NCBI GenBank assembly: GCA_945861275.1 | Contig: CAMATZ010000015.1 | Location: 39,505 to 103,504 of the forward strand | Reading direction: 5' to 3' | DNA from: Bordetella parapertussis | Lineage (GTDB): Bacteria > Pseudomonadota > Gammaproteobacteria > Burkholderiales > SG8-41 | Length of the DNA: 64,000 nt | Shown: positions 19,850 to 27,957 of the stretch, one piece after another | How the letters are laid out: every line of letters begins with the position of its first letter | How positions within the stretch are numbered: the first letter of the stretch is position 1 | Position numbers and translations under genes: made by a program | The notes under the pieces: generated by a model | Databases searched by the model: none | What the model was told of the DNA's origin: nothing | Seen by the model: only the letters and a program-made list of their open reading frames with translations

Positions 19850-20348
19850 CTTCTTCTCCCGCGCTCAATGCGCCACGGGATGGGCAAAGCCGTGGCCACC
19901 GCGCTTTCGCGCAGGTGGCATTACTCAACTTCAGTCTGTAGCGGTATAAAACATACTGTGCAAGGCTGATTCGAAGTTTTTGGTTTTGCCTGTTGCGGAC
20001 CCGCCTTTGTAATCAGGCGTATCCGTAATATTCAAACGGTGTCTTGAGCGCGTATTTCGACTACTATCGCTACTTCGCGGTGAGCGACATTAACCGCTGT
20101 TCCCGGGCCTGCGGTTGCGTATTTAACGCGGCTTGGCAGGGACGGCTCTGGTTCTGATTCTGGCGTACTGGTGCGATCCTTGTTCATCCGTGAGTTACGG
20201 GCCACACAACCGCTTCGCATTGTGGAAGCTGGACCCTGCAACCCTGCGGCTTACGTCCTGAACACGCGAAAAATATCGCGCGCTTTCCGTTAAGTCCGCA
20301 TCAGACACGGGGGAACCTGAATGCTGCACTGCGAAATAGTATAATCAA
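19850..20348. other. Long rne-rluC intergenic region (rne leader)
   Basis: About 500 bases separate two divergent genes. I see no credible gene; one 69-residue minus-strand frame has poor composition. In enterobacteria the divergent rne leader is long, folded and cleaved by RNase E itself to autoregulate. The position, length and many short GC-rich hairpins here suggest a similar leader, but the sequence is not obviously alike. A TATAAT at 20340-20345 lies only three bases before the rluC ATG, so a promoter assignment for rluC is unclear. Confidence 0.5.
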
Positions 20349-21320
20349 ATGAAGCAGTTAAGTAAAGAAAACGTAATATGGCGCGATGTGGGCGCCGAAG
20401 AATCCGGCCAGCGCATCGACAACTACTTGATACGATGGCTTAAAGGGGTGCCCAAGAGCCATGTCTACCGCATCCTGCGCAGCGGTGAAGTACGGGTCAA
20501 TAGCGGGCGCATCGGCCCGGATTACCGCTTACAGGACGGGGATAAGGTGCGTATTCCACCCGTCCGCACGGCACAACCTGCAGTGCAGGCGGCGCCCAAA
20601 CCGGGCGCGCGCATCACCTTCGACATTGTGTATGAAGACGCCGCGCTGCTGGTGATTAACAAAGCTTCCGGTGTGGCGGTGCATGGCGGTAGCGGGGTGA
20701 GTCTGGGCGCGATTGAACAACTGCGCGCGGCGCGACCCGAGGCCAAATTTCTGGAACTGGTGCACCGCCTGGACCGCGATACCTCAGGCGTGCTGATGCT
20801 GGCGAAAAAGCGCTCTGCGCTGGTGAACCTGCACGCGCAATTGCGCGAGGGCCGCGTGCAAAAAATTTATCTGGCGCTGGTGCGCGGCCACTGGCGTGAC
20901 GCCAAACGCGCCGTAAAAGCACCGCTGCAAAAACACCTGCTGGCCAACGGCGAGCGGCGGGTTGCGGTGAACGACGAGGGGCAGGCGGCGCACACTATAT
21001 TTCGCTTGCGCGAATCGTGGCCGCAGGCGACACCACCCTTCAGCTTGCTTGAAGCGGAGCTTAAAACCGGGCGCACGCACCAGATTAGAGTACATCTGGC
21101 ACATCTCGGGTTTCCGATTGCCGGCGACGATAAATACGGCGATTTTCCTCTAAATAAAATTCTTAAAAAACAGCTGCTCAAGCGCATGTTTTTGCATGCC
21201 TGCCAAACCACCATCCTGCATCCGGACAGCGCGGCGCCGCTGCGTTTTGAGGCGCCGCTGCCGCGCGAGTTGCAGGCATTTCTCGAACATCTGAAACAAG
21301 GCCATGCCCAGACAATTTGA
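20349..21320 (+). CDS. rluC: 23S rRNA pseudouridine synthase RluC
   Basis: The 323-residue RluA-family synthase converts three uridines of 23S rRNA to pseudouridine, as known for RluC. An S4 RNA-binding domain occupies about 18-75 (QRIDNYLIRWLKGVPKSHVY). The catalytic motif HRLDRDTSG is at 139-147, with Asp142 as nucleophile. The C-terminus has the family's TGRTHQIRVHLAHLGFPIAGD. It is the first gene of a tight four-gene run with HAD, Rieske and sppA genes; its stop lies inside the HAD gene (17-base overlap). The N-terminal region is A-rich, and no clear ribosome site precedes the ATG. Confidence 0.93.
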   Translation: MKQLSKENVIWRDVGAEESGQRIDNYLIRWLKGVPKSHVYRILRSGEVRVNSGRIGPDYRLQDGDKVRIPPVRTAQPAVQAAPKPGARITFDIVYEDAALLVINKASGVAVHGGSGVSLGAIEQLRAARPEAKFLELVHRLDRDTSGVLMLAKKRSALVNLHAQLREGRVQKIYLALVRGHWRDAKRAVKAPLQKHLLANGERRVAVNDEGQAAHTIFRLRESWPQATPPFSLLEAELKTGRTHQIRVHLAHLGFPIAGDDKYGDFPLNKILKKQLLKRMFLHACQTTILHPDSAAPLRFEAPLPRELQAFLEHLKQGHAQTI

Positions 21321-21960
21321 TCTGTTGGTATTCGATTGGGACGGCACGCTGATGGATTCGGCAGCCGCGATTACCGCGTCGCTGCTTGAAGCTTGCGCTG
21401 ATCTGGAGTTGCCAGTGCCAAGTGAGGAAAACGCGCGCTATGTGATTGGCCTTGGCCTTTCCGACGCGCTGAAATATCTGCTGCCGGATTTCCCAAGCAC
21501 AGGCTATCCCGCGTTACTGGAGCGTTACCGGCACCATTTCAACCGGCAGGACCGCGACACCACCTTGTTCAGCGGGGCGCCGGAGATGTTGCGTGCGCTG
21601 CATGCCTCCGGGTTCATGCTGGCGGTGGCCACGGGCAAGAGCCGCCGCGGGCTGGACCGCGCATTGCAGGCTACCGGCTTGAATAGTATGTTTCACGCCA
21701 CGCGCTGTGGCGACGAAGGCTTCAGCAAACCGCATCCGGGCATGTTGTTGTGGCTGCTGGAAGAACTCGATATTCCAAGCGAACGCGCACTGATGATAGG
21801 CGACACCTCGCACGATATGGAAATGGCCGTCGCAGCACAGGTGGCGCGCGTGGGCGTGGCGTATGGTGCGCATCCGCGCGGCAACTTACTGGCGCATGAT
21901 CCCGTTGCGTGTCTCAATTCATTTAGCGAACTGGCAACATGGCTGACCAACCACGCGTAA
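21304..21960 (+). CDS. HAD-IA family hydrolase (phosphoglycolate phosphatase-like)
   Basis: The 218-residue haloacid-dehalogenase hydrolase has motif I DWDGT with the nucleophile Asp11 and Asp13. Motif II is the Thr in VATGKSRRGLD, the motif III Lys is in FSKPHPG, and motif IV is GDTSHDMEMA. The alpha-helical cap between motifs I and II is type IA, as in Gph and other small phosphatases. The physiological substrate is not readable; phosphoglycolate or nucleotides are likely options. It overlaps rluC by 17 bases and the Rieske gene by 22, so translation is probably coupled. The same order is familiar in betaproteobacteria. Confidence 0.9.
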   Translation: MPRQFDLLVFDWDGTLMDSAAAITASLLEACADLELPVPSEENARYVIGLGLSDALKYLLPDFPSTGYPALLERYRHHFNRQDRDTTLFSGAPEMLRALHASGFMLAVATGKSRRGLDRALQATGLNSMFHATRCGDEGFSKPHPGMLLWLLEELDIPSERALMIGDTSHDMEMAVAAQVARVGVAYGAHPRGNLLAHDPVACLNSFSELATWLTNHA

Positions 21961-22298
21961 TTTGCGCCAGCGGCGCGCTCGCAGACGGTGGCGCTGGCGT
22001 GCGCTTCACGGTGAGCACCGCGGAGGGTGAGCAGCCGGCTTTCGCGGTGCGCTACGGTGGCACGGTCTACGCGTACATCAATCGCTGTGCGCATGTGCCG
22101 ATGGAAATGGACTGGGCCAGCGGTGCGTTTTTCGACTATTCCAAGCTATACTTGATCTGCGCCACGCACGGCGCGATGTATTTGCCGCACACGGGCGTAT
22201 GCGTGATGGGGCCGTGTCCGGGCAAACGTCTCCAGCCCGTCGCCATCGTAGAGCGCGACGGGCAGGTTTTACTGATGAAGGAAATTCAAAATGGCTGA
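21939..22298 (+). CDS. Rieske [2Fe-2S] domain protein
   Basis: The 119-residue protein is a stand-alone Rieske domain. The cluster ligands are Cys50-x-His52 (NRCAH) and Cys74-x-x-His77 (ICATHGAMY). The spacing and the following VCVMGPCPGKRLQP fit ferredoxin-type Rieske proteins rather than cytochrome bc1 subunits, and there is no membrane segment. It could pass electrons to an oxygenase or reductase, but no such enzyme is adjacent. Its gene overlaps the HAD gene by 22 bases and sppA by eight. The role in this conserved operon is unknown. Confidence 0.9.
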   Translation: MADQPRVICASGALADGGAGVRFTVSTAEGEQPAFAVRYGGTVYAYINRCAHVPMEMDWASGAFFDYSKLYLICATHGAMYLPHTGVCVMGPCPGKRLQPVAIVERDGQVLLMKEIQNG

Positions 22299-23241
22299 AA
22301 ATAATCCCGGCTGGGAACGCGAAGTGCTTGAGAAAGTAGCGCTGGCAGCAGTGACTGAGCAACGCCGCGCGCGGCGCTGGGGCATATTGTTCAAGGTTCT
22401 GATTTTTGCCTACCTCTTCATCGTGCTGTTTATCGCGATGGGCTGGTTAGGCAAAAAAGACAGCGCGGGGGGCAAGCACACCGCGCTGGTCGAACTCAAC
22501 GGCGTCATCGCATCGGGATCGCCGGCGAGCGCCGATGCTGTGATGCAGGGCCTCGCCGATGCGTTCAAGGACAAACGCACGCAAGGCGTAATTCTGCGCA
22601 TCAACAGTCCCGGCGGCAGCCCGGTGCAATCGGGCTACATCAGCGATGAAATCAAACGGCTGCGCGTCAAGTATCCCGACATACCGCTGTATGCCGTGGT
22701 TGAAGATGTGTGTGCGTCGGGCGGATATTACGTGGCGGTGGCGGCAGACAAAATTTACGTCAACAAAGCCAGTCTGATCGGCTCCATCGGCGTGTTGATG
22801 AACGGTTTTGGCTTCACCGGCACCATGGAAAAACTCGGGGTCGAACGGCGGCTGCTCGCGGCGGGCGAAAACAAGGGTTTTCTGGATCCGTTTTCCCCAT
22901 TGAATGATGAGCAAAAAACTCATGCAAAACAAATGCTTAGCGAGATACATGAGCAGTTCGTCGAGGTCGTGCGTAAAGGCCGCGGCAAACGCCTGAAAGA
23001 AACCCCGGAAATGTTTTCGGGACTGGTATGGGTGGGTCAGAAGAGTATCGAACTCGGTCTTGCCGATGCGCTGGGCAGCGCCGAGCAGGTCGCGCGCGAT
23101 GTGATCAAGGCTGAAGAGATTGTGGATTTCACGCCGCGCGAAAACGTCGCCGAGCGTTTTGCCAAACGTTTTGGTGCGGCGGCAGCGGAGTCGCTGGTGA
23201 AGCTGGGCGGCGCTGGCGCGATAAATTTTCAGTTTCGTTGA
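22291..23241 (+). CDS. sppA: S49 family signal peptide peptidase (SppA, short form)
   Basis: The 316-residue membrane protease has one transmembrane segment (about 32-50) after a short basic N-terminus. A periplasmic ClpP-like S49 domain follows. The nucleophile Ser143 lies in DVCASGGYYVAVAADKIY, and Lys195 in the AGENKGFLDPF segment is the likely general base, so the dyad is intact. INSPGGSPVQS is the family's oxyanion segment. It is the single-domain form, about half the length of E. coli SppA, like the Bacillus and archaeal enzymes. It degrades cleaved signal peptides and other membrane peptides. It is the last gene of the rluC run, overlapping the Rieske gene by eight bases. Confidence 0.92.
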   Translation: MAENNPGWEREVLEKVALAAVTEQRRARRWGILFKVLIFAYLFIVLFIAMGWLGKKDSAGGKHTALVELNGVIASGSPASADAVMQGLADAFKDKRTQGVILRINSPGGSPVQSGYISDEIKRLRVKYPDIPLYAVVEDVCASGGYYVAVAADKIYVNKASLIGSIGVLMNGFGFTGTMEKLGVERRLLAAGENKGFLDPFSPLNDEQKTHAKQMLSEIHEQFVEVVRKGRGKRLKETPEMFSGLVWVGQKSIELGLADALGSAEQVARDVIKAEEIVDFTPRENVAERFAKRFGAAAAESLVKLGGAGAINFQFR

Positions 23242-23301
23242 CGTGTTGCCGCAGCTACACACTGCGGCTGCATTTTTCAGGTTTTCAAAGGAACACGTGA
23301 A

Positions 23302-24441
23302 ATGAGTGATTTGTCGGCGCTATTGAAAGCACCTGAAGCAAGCTTCGAGACCCCCGATGATTTTTTCGCCATCAACGAACTGTATCTGGAAAAGGGCTGG
23401 GGCGACGGCCTGCCGCTGATTCCACCGACCGAAGCGCGTGTGGCCGCCATGCTCGAGTATTGCGAGCGGCCGTGGGATGTGGCGGTCGCGAAGGTTGCGC
23501 CGCGTTTTGGCGAAGCTACGCCGTTGCGGCTGGCGGCCAACGCGGTGATGGCGGGATGCAGACCCGAGTATTTTCCGCTGATTGTGCTGGCCGTCGAAGC
23601 GATGTGCGACGAGGCGTTTAATCTCTACGGCATACAGGCGACCACGCATATGTGTTCGCCGCTGGTGATTGTGAACGGCCCCGGCGCGAAAGAGCTGGGG
23701 ATGAACAGCGGGCACAATGCCTTCGGCCCCGGCACCCACAGCAATGCCACCATAGGCCGCGCTATTCGCTTGATTCTGGTGAATATTGGCGGAGCGATAC
23801 CCGCGCTGGGCGATATGTCCACGTTCGGCGGGCCGCACAAGTACTCCTATTGCGTGGCGGAAAATGAAGCGGGCAATCCGTGGGAACCGCTGCACGTTGA
23901 GCGCGGATTTCCCAAAGAAGCGACCTGCGTCACGGTAGTGGGTGGCGAGTGCCCGCACAACGTCAACGATCACGAAAGTATTTCCGGCGCCGGCATCCTC
24001 AAGACTATCGCCGGCACCCTGATCAGCACCGGCGCCAACGATGTTTTTTACACCGACGCAACACCGCTGATCATCATGGGCCCGGAGCACGCCGCGACGG
24101 TAGCGAACGACGGCATCAGCAAGCGAGATGCCAAAAGATTCATCGCGGCGCACGCGAAAATTCCACTGGGCACGTTCTCCAGCGAAAATATCGAGCGGCG
24201 CATTCGTGTGGCATTTCCTTCCCTTTACAAAAACGCTGGCATGGATGCAGCGGTGCCGATGATCCATAACGCCGACAACCTGCTGCTCGCGGTGATTGGC
24301 GGCGCCGGAAAACATTCAGCGGTGATCCCCACCTTCGGCGCAACCCGGGCCGTGACCAGGGCGCTAAAGCGCAAGGATGGGCAATTTGCCCGAACCCTGC
24401 AGGAGATGCGCCGGGGAGGGGGCGCTGACGGCGCAGCTTGA
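23302..24441 (+). CDS. Conserved protein of unknown function
   Basis: I do not recognise a named function for this 379-residue protein. It begins with a conserved-looking segment (YLEKGWGDGLPLIPPTEARV) and has Cys/His-rich patches such as QATTHMCSPLVIVNGPG and VTVVGGECPHNVNDHES. Glycine-rich loops (SGHNAFGPGTHSNATIG, MSTFGGPHKYSYCVAENE) point to an enzyme. No signal peptide or membrane span is evident. Proteins with the GDGLPLIPPT start are widespread in bacteria that degrade organic acids, but I know of no proven reaction. It lies 60 bases after sppA on the same strand, probably with its own promoter, and a Shine-Dalgarno-like AAAGGAA precedes the ATG. Confidence 0.7.
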   Translation: MSDLSALLKAPEASFETPDDFFAINELYLEKGWGDGLPLIPPTEARVAAMLEYCERPWDVAVAKVAPRFGEATPLRLAANAVMAGCRPEYFPLIVLAVEAMCDEAFNLYGIQATTHMCSPLVIVNGPGAKELGMNSGHNAFGPGTHSNATIGRAIRLILVNIGGAIPALGDMSTFGGPHKYSYCVAENEAGNPWEPLHVERGFPKEATCVTVVGGECPHNVNDHESISGAGILKTIAGTLISTGANDVFYTDATPLIIMGPEHAATVANDGISKRDAKRFIAAHAKIPLGTFSSENIERRIRVAFPSLYKNAGMDAAVPMIHNADNLLLAVIGGAGKHSAVIPTFGATRAVTRALKRKDGQFARTLQEMRRGGGADGAA

Positions 24442-24469
24442 CATTCCGCGTGGCAGGTGTATTTTATAA

Positions 24470-24488
24470 TAAAAACAAATACTTGCAT
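24470..24488 (+). repeat. AT-rich dispersed motif, copy 4
   Basis: The sequence TAAAAACAAATACTTGCAT is identical to the 8729 copy. It lies 34 bases before the start of the next gene, in a stretch otherwise rich in G and C. Confidence 0.65.
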
Positions 24489-24522
24489 CCCCTGACCCGG
24501 GGCCTGGCCGAGGAGCTTGGCA

Positions 24523-25140
24523 GTGCGAAGAGCAGCGCGTGTGATGGCAGTATTTCTGGCGGGCGCCGTGCTGGCGACGCTGTGTACGCCCGCGCTCAGC
24601 CTGGATCCGTTGACGCTGATTTTGTTGCGCATTGCCCGCGATAAGTTAATTTCCGCAGGCATTGAAAGCGTGATCGATCGTCCTCCCGCCTCACCGCGAC
24701 CGCCGGTGACGGTTCAGCCCCCGGTATCCGTGCTGCCCTTTGGCATGGACGATACCCAGTTGCAGCGCCTGATTGACGAGGGTTTCGTGCATCTGACAGC
24801 GGCGCAGCGCAACGAGGTCTACGTATCCGTGCGGGGCATTCTGCTGGATCCCAAAAATGCCTACGATGCGCCGGCTATCATCGCCGACCTGGCGATGAAG
24901 GCTTCCGCCGTGCGCCAGGCGCACGAATCGCTAAACAACCTGTCGGCGGCGCGCAAGCAATCCATCGTCACCGAAGCGCGCGAGGAGTACGAAAAAATGC
25001 CGCCCGCAAACCGCGAAGAACTGGCGGAGGTATTGCGGCTGCGCATGGTGCCGATGCCGGCCGACCTCACCGACATGATACTGGCCGAATTCGATCGCGT
25101 GCGCGCTCAGGCGGCGGTGCCGCAAACTCCGGCTAAATAA
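24523..25140 (+). CDS. Hypothetical exported protein with DUF3106-like helical tail
   Basis: The 205-residue product begins with a basic segment and a hydrophobic run (VMAVFLAGAVLATLCTPALS) typical of a Sec signal peptide, so it is probably periplasmic. A proline-rich linker (PPASPRPPVTVQPPVSVLP, about 50-68) leads to a helical domain with LTAAQRNEVYVSVRGIL and repeated Ala/Arg/Glu helices. The tail resembles small periplasmic proteins annotated as DUF3106, but the match is only a guess. I chose the GTG at 24523 because AGGAG lies seven bases upstream; TTG at 24517 is too close. Function is unknown. Confidence 0.6.
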   Translation: MRRAARVMAVFLAGAVLATLCTPALSLDPLTLILLRIARDKLISAGIESVIDRPPASPRPPVTVQPPVSVLPFGMDDTQLQRLIDEGFVHLTAAQRNEVYVSVRGILLDPKNAYDAPAIIADLAMKASAVRQAHESLNNLSAARKQSIVTEAREEYEKMPPANREELAEVLRLRMVPMPADLTDMILAEFDRVRAQAAVPQTPAK

Positions 25141-25154
25141 AGCTGCCAAGCTGG

Positions 25155-25174
25155 CGGGACGTTAATTCGTCCCG
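25155..25174. terminator. Intergenic hairpin between convergent genes
   Basis: CGGGACG (25155-25161) pairs with CGTCCCG (25168-25174) around the loop TTAATT, with partial extension on both sides. It could terminate either gene, although no long U-run follows. Confidence 0.5.
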
Positions 25175-25190
25175 GCCTGGCTTAGTGCTG

Positions 25191-25412
25191 TTACTGGTGC
25201 TTGAGCTTGGTGCTCACCGGCCTTGTGGAAGTTGCTGTCTGGCCGACGCCGAGGCGCTCGATCTTACTGAAAATCCAGTAAACGGCGCCAACGATCCTGT
25301 CCGCGAGTTCCAGTGCCCACATTGCTTGCGAGCGAACGCTGGGGGACAGCTCCAATGCATCAATTTTTCTAAACAATTCTGAACTATCTGGTGCCATAAA
25401 AGTCTTTTCCAT
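25191..25412 (-). CDS. Small hypothetical protein
   Basis: I do not recognise this 73-residue protein. It has a predicted amphipathic helix region (SSELFRKIDALELSPSV), a second helix with hydrophobic faces (MWALELADRIVGAVYWIFSKIERLG), and a polar tail. The second helix could be membrane-associated. The start at 25410-25412 is well supported by AGGAGA six bases upstream; a longer frame begins 15 codons earlier. It is divergent from a LysR-type regulator across an AT-rich gap of 170 bases, so the regulator may control it. Nothing more can be said about function. Confidence 0.5.
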   Translation of the reverse strand: MEKTFMAPDSSELFRKIDALELSPSVRSQAMWALELADRIVGAVYWIFSKIERLGVGQTATSTRPVSTKLKHQ

Positions 25413-25582
25413 GCTAAGTCTCCTTGTTTTTAGGTAAATCAACTGTACTGTTAACAAAATGTTACGTTTGCAATATCAATTACTTATTACATACCTATAG
25501 ACTGGATTGTGAGTATAATGTTGCATCGCATCAACCTACATCTATTGATTTTTTAGATTAGATAAACTAAACAGATGAAATC

Positions 25583-26542
25583 ATGCCCGTACGCCTGCCT
25601 CCACTCAATTCTCTAAAGGCTTTTGAGGCCGCCGCGCGCCACTTAAGCGTTAAAAAGGCTGCACTCGAACTCAATGTCACTTCTGCCGCGGTGAGCCATC
25701 AAATACGCACACTGGAGGATTACCTCGGCGTGCAACTGTTCCGCCGCTACAACCGCGCGCTGGAGCTCACCGACGTCGCCAAGGCCGCATTGCCCAAGCT
25801 GGGCGAGGGGTTTGACTGTTTGGCGCAGGCGGTCGCGCACCTGCGCAGCCAGCAAGGCGGCGGATCACTTACTGTCAGTGCTGCGCCGTCGTTTGCATCG
25901 CGCTGGCTGATGCCGCGTTTGCACCGGTTTATCGCTGCGCATCCTGAAATTGACGTGCGTATTTCCGCGCGTATGCGCCGGGTCAGCGTGGATGGCAAAG
26001 GCGATGTCGCCGAGCGCGCCACGGTTGACGCCTGGCTGGCGGATTCGGATGTGGCAATATTTTATGGCCGCGGCAATGTGCCTGGCGTGCAACTGGAGCG
26101 CCTGATGGACCTCAGTATCACGCCGATCTGCAGTCCGAAGTTGCTCGCGGCAGATCACCCGCATCCGTTAAAAACGCCGGCGGACTTGAAGTATCACCTG
26201 CTGCTGCACGATGACACCGGCGAACTCTACGACAACGAGCCGTTCTGGGGACGCTGGCTGCACGCCGCGGGCGTAAGTGATGTGGATGCCAACAAAGGTC
26301 CGCATTTCAGCCACGCAGTGCTGGCATTCGAAGCGGCGATAGACGCGGTGGGCGTGCTGACCAGCATGCCGGTGCTGGCGGCCGAAGATATCGCCACCGG
26401 TAAGCTGGTGGCGCCGTTCGACCTCGCGGTGAAATTGCCCGACGGCTATTACATGGCGTGCAGCGAACACGCGGACGAGCGCCCGGCGGTGGCGGCGTTT
26501 CGCGAATGGCTGCGCGGCGAAGCCGCACGGCTGATGCCCTGA
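25583..26542 (+). CDS. LysR-type transcriptional regulator (GcvA-like)
   Basis: The 319-residue regulator starts MPVRLPPLNSLKAFEAAARH, the pattern of GcvA-type LysR proteins. It has an N-terminal winged helix-turn-helix (KKAALELNVTSAAVSHQIRTLEDYLGVQLFRR) and a C-terminal effector-binding domain with two Rossmann-like lobes. The effector is unknown. GcvA controls glycine cleavage in E. coli, but many paralogues of this subgroup control other pathways, so the name gcvA is not assigned. It is divergent from a small unknown gene and convergent with an MFS transporter that could be a target. The upstream gap is AT-rich and would be a natural operator site. Confidence 0.9.
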   Translation: MPVRLPPLNSLKAFEAAARHLSVKKAALELNVTSAAVSHQIRTLEDYLGVQLFRRYNRALELTDVAKAALPKLGEGFDCLAQAVAHLRSQQGGGSLTVSAAPSFASRWLMPRLHRFIAAHPEIDVRISARMRRVSVDGKGDVAERATVDAWLADSDVAIFYGRGNVPGVQLERLMDLSITPICSPKLLAADHPHPLKTPADLKYHLLLHDDTGELYDNEPFWGRWLHAAGVSDVDANKGPHFSHAVLAFEAAIDAVGVLTSMPVLAAEDIATGKLVAPFDLAVKLPDGYYMACSEHADERPAVAAFREWLRGEAARLMP

Positions 26543-26549
26543 CGGCGGT

Positions 26550-27764
26550 TCAGGCAGGCGCCGCCACGGTGCGCGGAATCTGGCGCTCATCCACCGGCAG
26601 GGTGAGCAGCGCTGCAACGAAACCAGCGATGATGATAATCCACCACATCAGGGTGTAGGAGCCGGTGGTATCAAATATGCGGCCGCCGAGCCACACGCCG
26701 AGAAAGCTGCCGACTTGATGAAACATAAAGGCGCAGCCGCTGAGCGTGGACAGATAACGTGAGCCGAAAATTTGCGCGATCATGGCGCCGGTAATCGGTG
26801 CTGTGCCGAGCCACAAAAATCCGATGGCCGATGAAAACAGATAGACCGTCATTGGCGACAGCGGCGACAGGATGAAGGCCATCACCACCATCGAGCGCGT
26901 GAAATACAGCGTCGCCAGCAGGTATTTTTTGGTGTAGCGGCTGCCCAGCCAGCCCCAGGTGTAGCTGCCAAAGGTGTTGAACAGACCGATCAGCGCCAGT
27001 GCGATCATGCCGGTGGCGGGCGTCATTTTTTGATCGATCAGGTAGGCCGGAAAATGCACCGACACAAACAACAGTTGAAACCCGCACACCGTATAGGAAA
27101 TGCACATCAGCACAAAGCCGCGATGGCTGAAGGCTTCGCGCAGCGCCGCCGGGATCGATTGCTTGAACAAGGCTTGCGCCTGCGTTGTCCGGTCTTCAAC
27201 CAGCGCGGTTGATAGTGGCAACAGCAGCAACACCGTAAAAGCCAGAATCAGCAGCGCTTGCTGCCAGCCCATATGATTGATCAGCAACTGGCCGTAGGGA
27301 AGCATCAGGAACTGCCCCATTGAGCCTGCCGCGCCAACGATACCCATTGCCGTGCTGCGTTTGTCCGCGGGCACCACGCGTCCGATCACACCGTAGACTG
27401 TGCTGAATCCGCAGCAGCCCATCGCCATGCCGATCAACAATCCCGCGCTCAGATTGAGTTCCATGCTCGTGGTCGAATACGACATCAACACCAGGCCGGC
27501 GGCGTAGCCTATGGTGCCCGCGGCCATTACCCGCGCCGCGCCGAATTTGTCGGCGATCATGCCGGTAAGCGGTTGCGAAAAACCGTAAAACAGGTTCTGC
27601 AGCGCAATAGCGAACGAAAATACTTCGCGGCTGATGCCCAGATCGAGCGTCATCGGTTGCAGGTAAAGCCCGAAACCGTGACGCGTGCCGAGCACGATGG
27701 TCATGGCCAGGCCGCCGCAGGCAATAACGACGGCTGGCGTGCGCCAGTTTTTCTTTTCAGACAT
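26550..27764 (-). CDS. MFS transporter (OFA/monocarboxylate-like)
   Basis: The 404-residue protein has twelve hydrophobic segments, with the central loop falling near ALVEDRTTQAQALFKQSIPAALREA. The first helix pair contains GTRHGFGLYLQPMTLDLGISREVFSFA, a pattern common in the OFA (oxalate/formate) and monocarboxylate branches of the MFS. The loop GMIADKFGAARVM corresponds to the conserved cytoplasmic motif between helices 2 and 3. Substrate is probably an organic acid, and direction cannot be told. It is convergent with the LysR gene. The ATG at 27762-27764 begins MSEKKNW, a normal cytoplasmic N-terminus. Confidence 0.88.
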   Translation of the reverse strand: MSEKKNWRTPAVVIACGGLAMTIVLGTRHGFGLYLQPMTLDLGISREVFSFAIALQNLFYGFSQPLTGMIADKFGAARVMAAGTIGYAAGLVLMSYSTTSMELNLSAGLLIGMAMGCCGFSTVYGVIGRVVPADKRSTAMGIVGAAGSMGQFLMLPYGQLLINHMGWQQALLILAFTVLLLLPLSTALVEDRTTQAQALFKQSIPAALREAFSHRGFVLMCISYTVCGFQLLFVSVHFPAYLIDQKMTPATGMIALALIGLFNTFGSYTWGWLGSRYTKKYLLATLYFTRSMVVMAFILSPLSPMTVYLFSSAIGFLWLGTAPITGAMIAQIFGSRYLSTLSGCAFMFHQVGSFLGVWLGGRIFDTTGSYTLMWWIIIIAGFVAALLTLPVDERQIPRTVAAPA

Positions 27765-27862
27765 GGAGAAAATCGCTTAAAACGCCAAGTTTAACGTAAT
27801 GCGCCCGGCTGAACGTCGTACACTGCCAAGCGGGCGCAATTCGGATAAAATGTGTACTCAGT

Positions 27863-27939
27863 CAGGGTGTAGCGTAGTCCGGTAGCGCGCCGCGTTTGGG
27901 ACGCGGAGGTCGTGAGTTCGAATCTCACCTCCCTGACCA
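27863..27939 (+). tRNA. tRNA-Pro (TGG)
   Basis: The gene starts CAGGGTG and ends CTCCCTG-A-CCA. The anticodon loop TTTGGGA between CCGCG and CGCGG gives anticodon TGG. The T arm is GTGAGTTCGAATCTCAC. The acceptor stem has one T-T mismatch at position 6, where relatives have T-A. A GATAAAATG box about 15 bases upstream could be a -10. The CCA is encoded. Confidence 0.92.
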
Positions 27940-27957
27940 TTCCTTTATCCCGGCGGC

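Noticed and set aside
20032..20241. 69-codon minus-strand frame in the rne leader
   Set aside because: There is no ribosome site, composition is unlike local genes, and it lies in a likely leader RNA.
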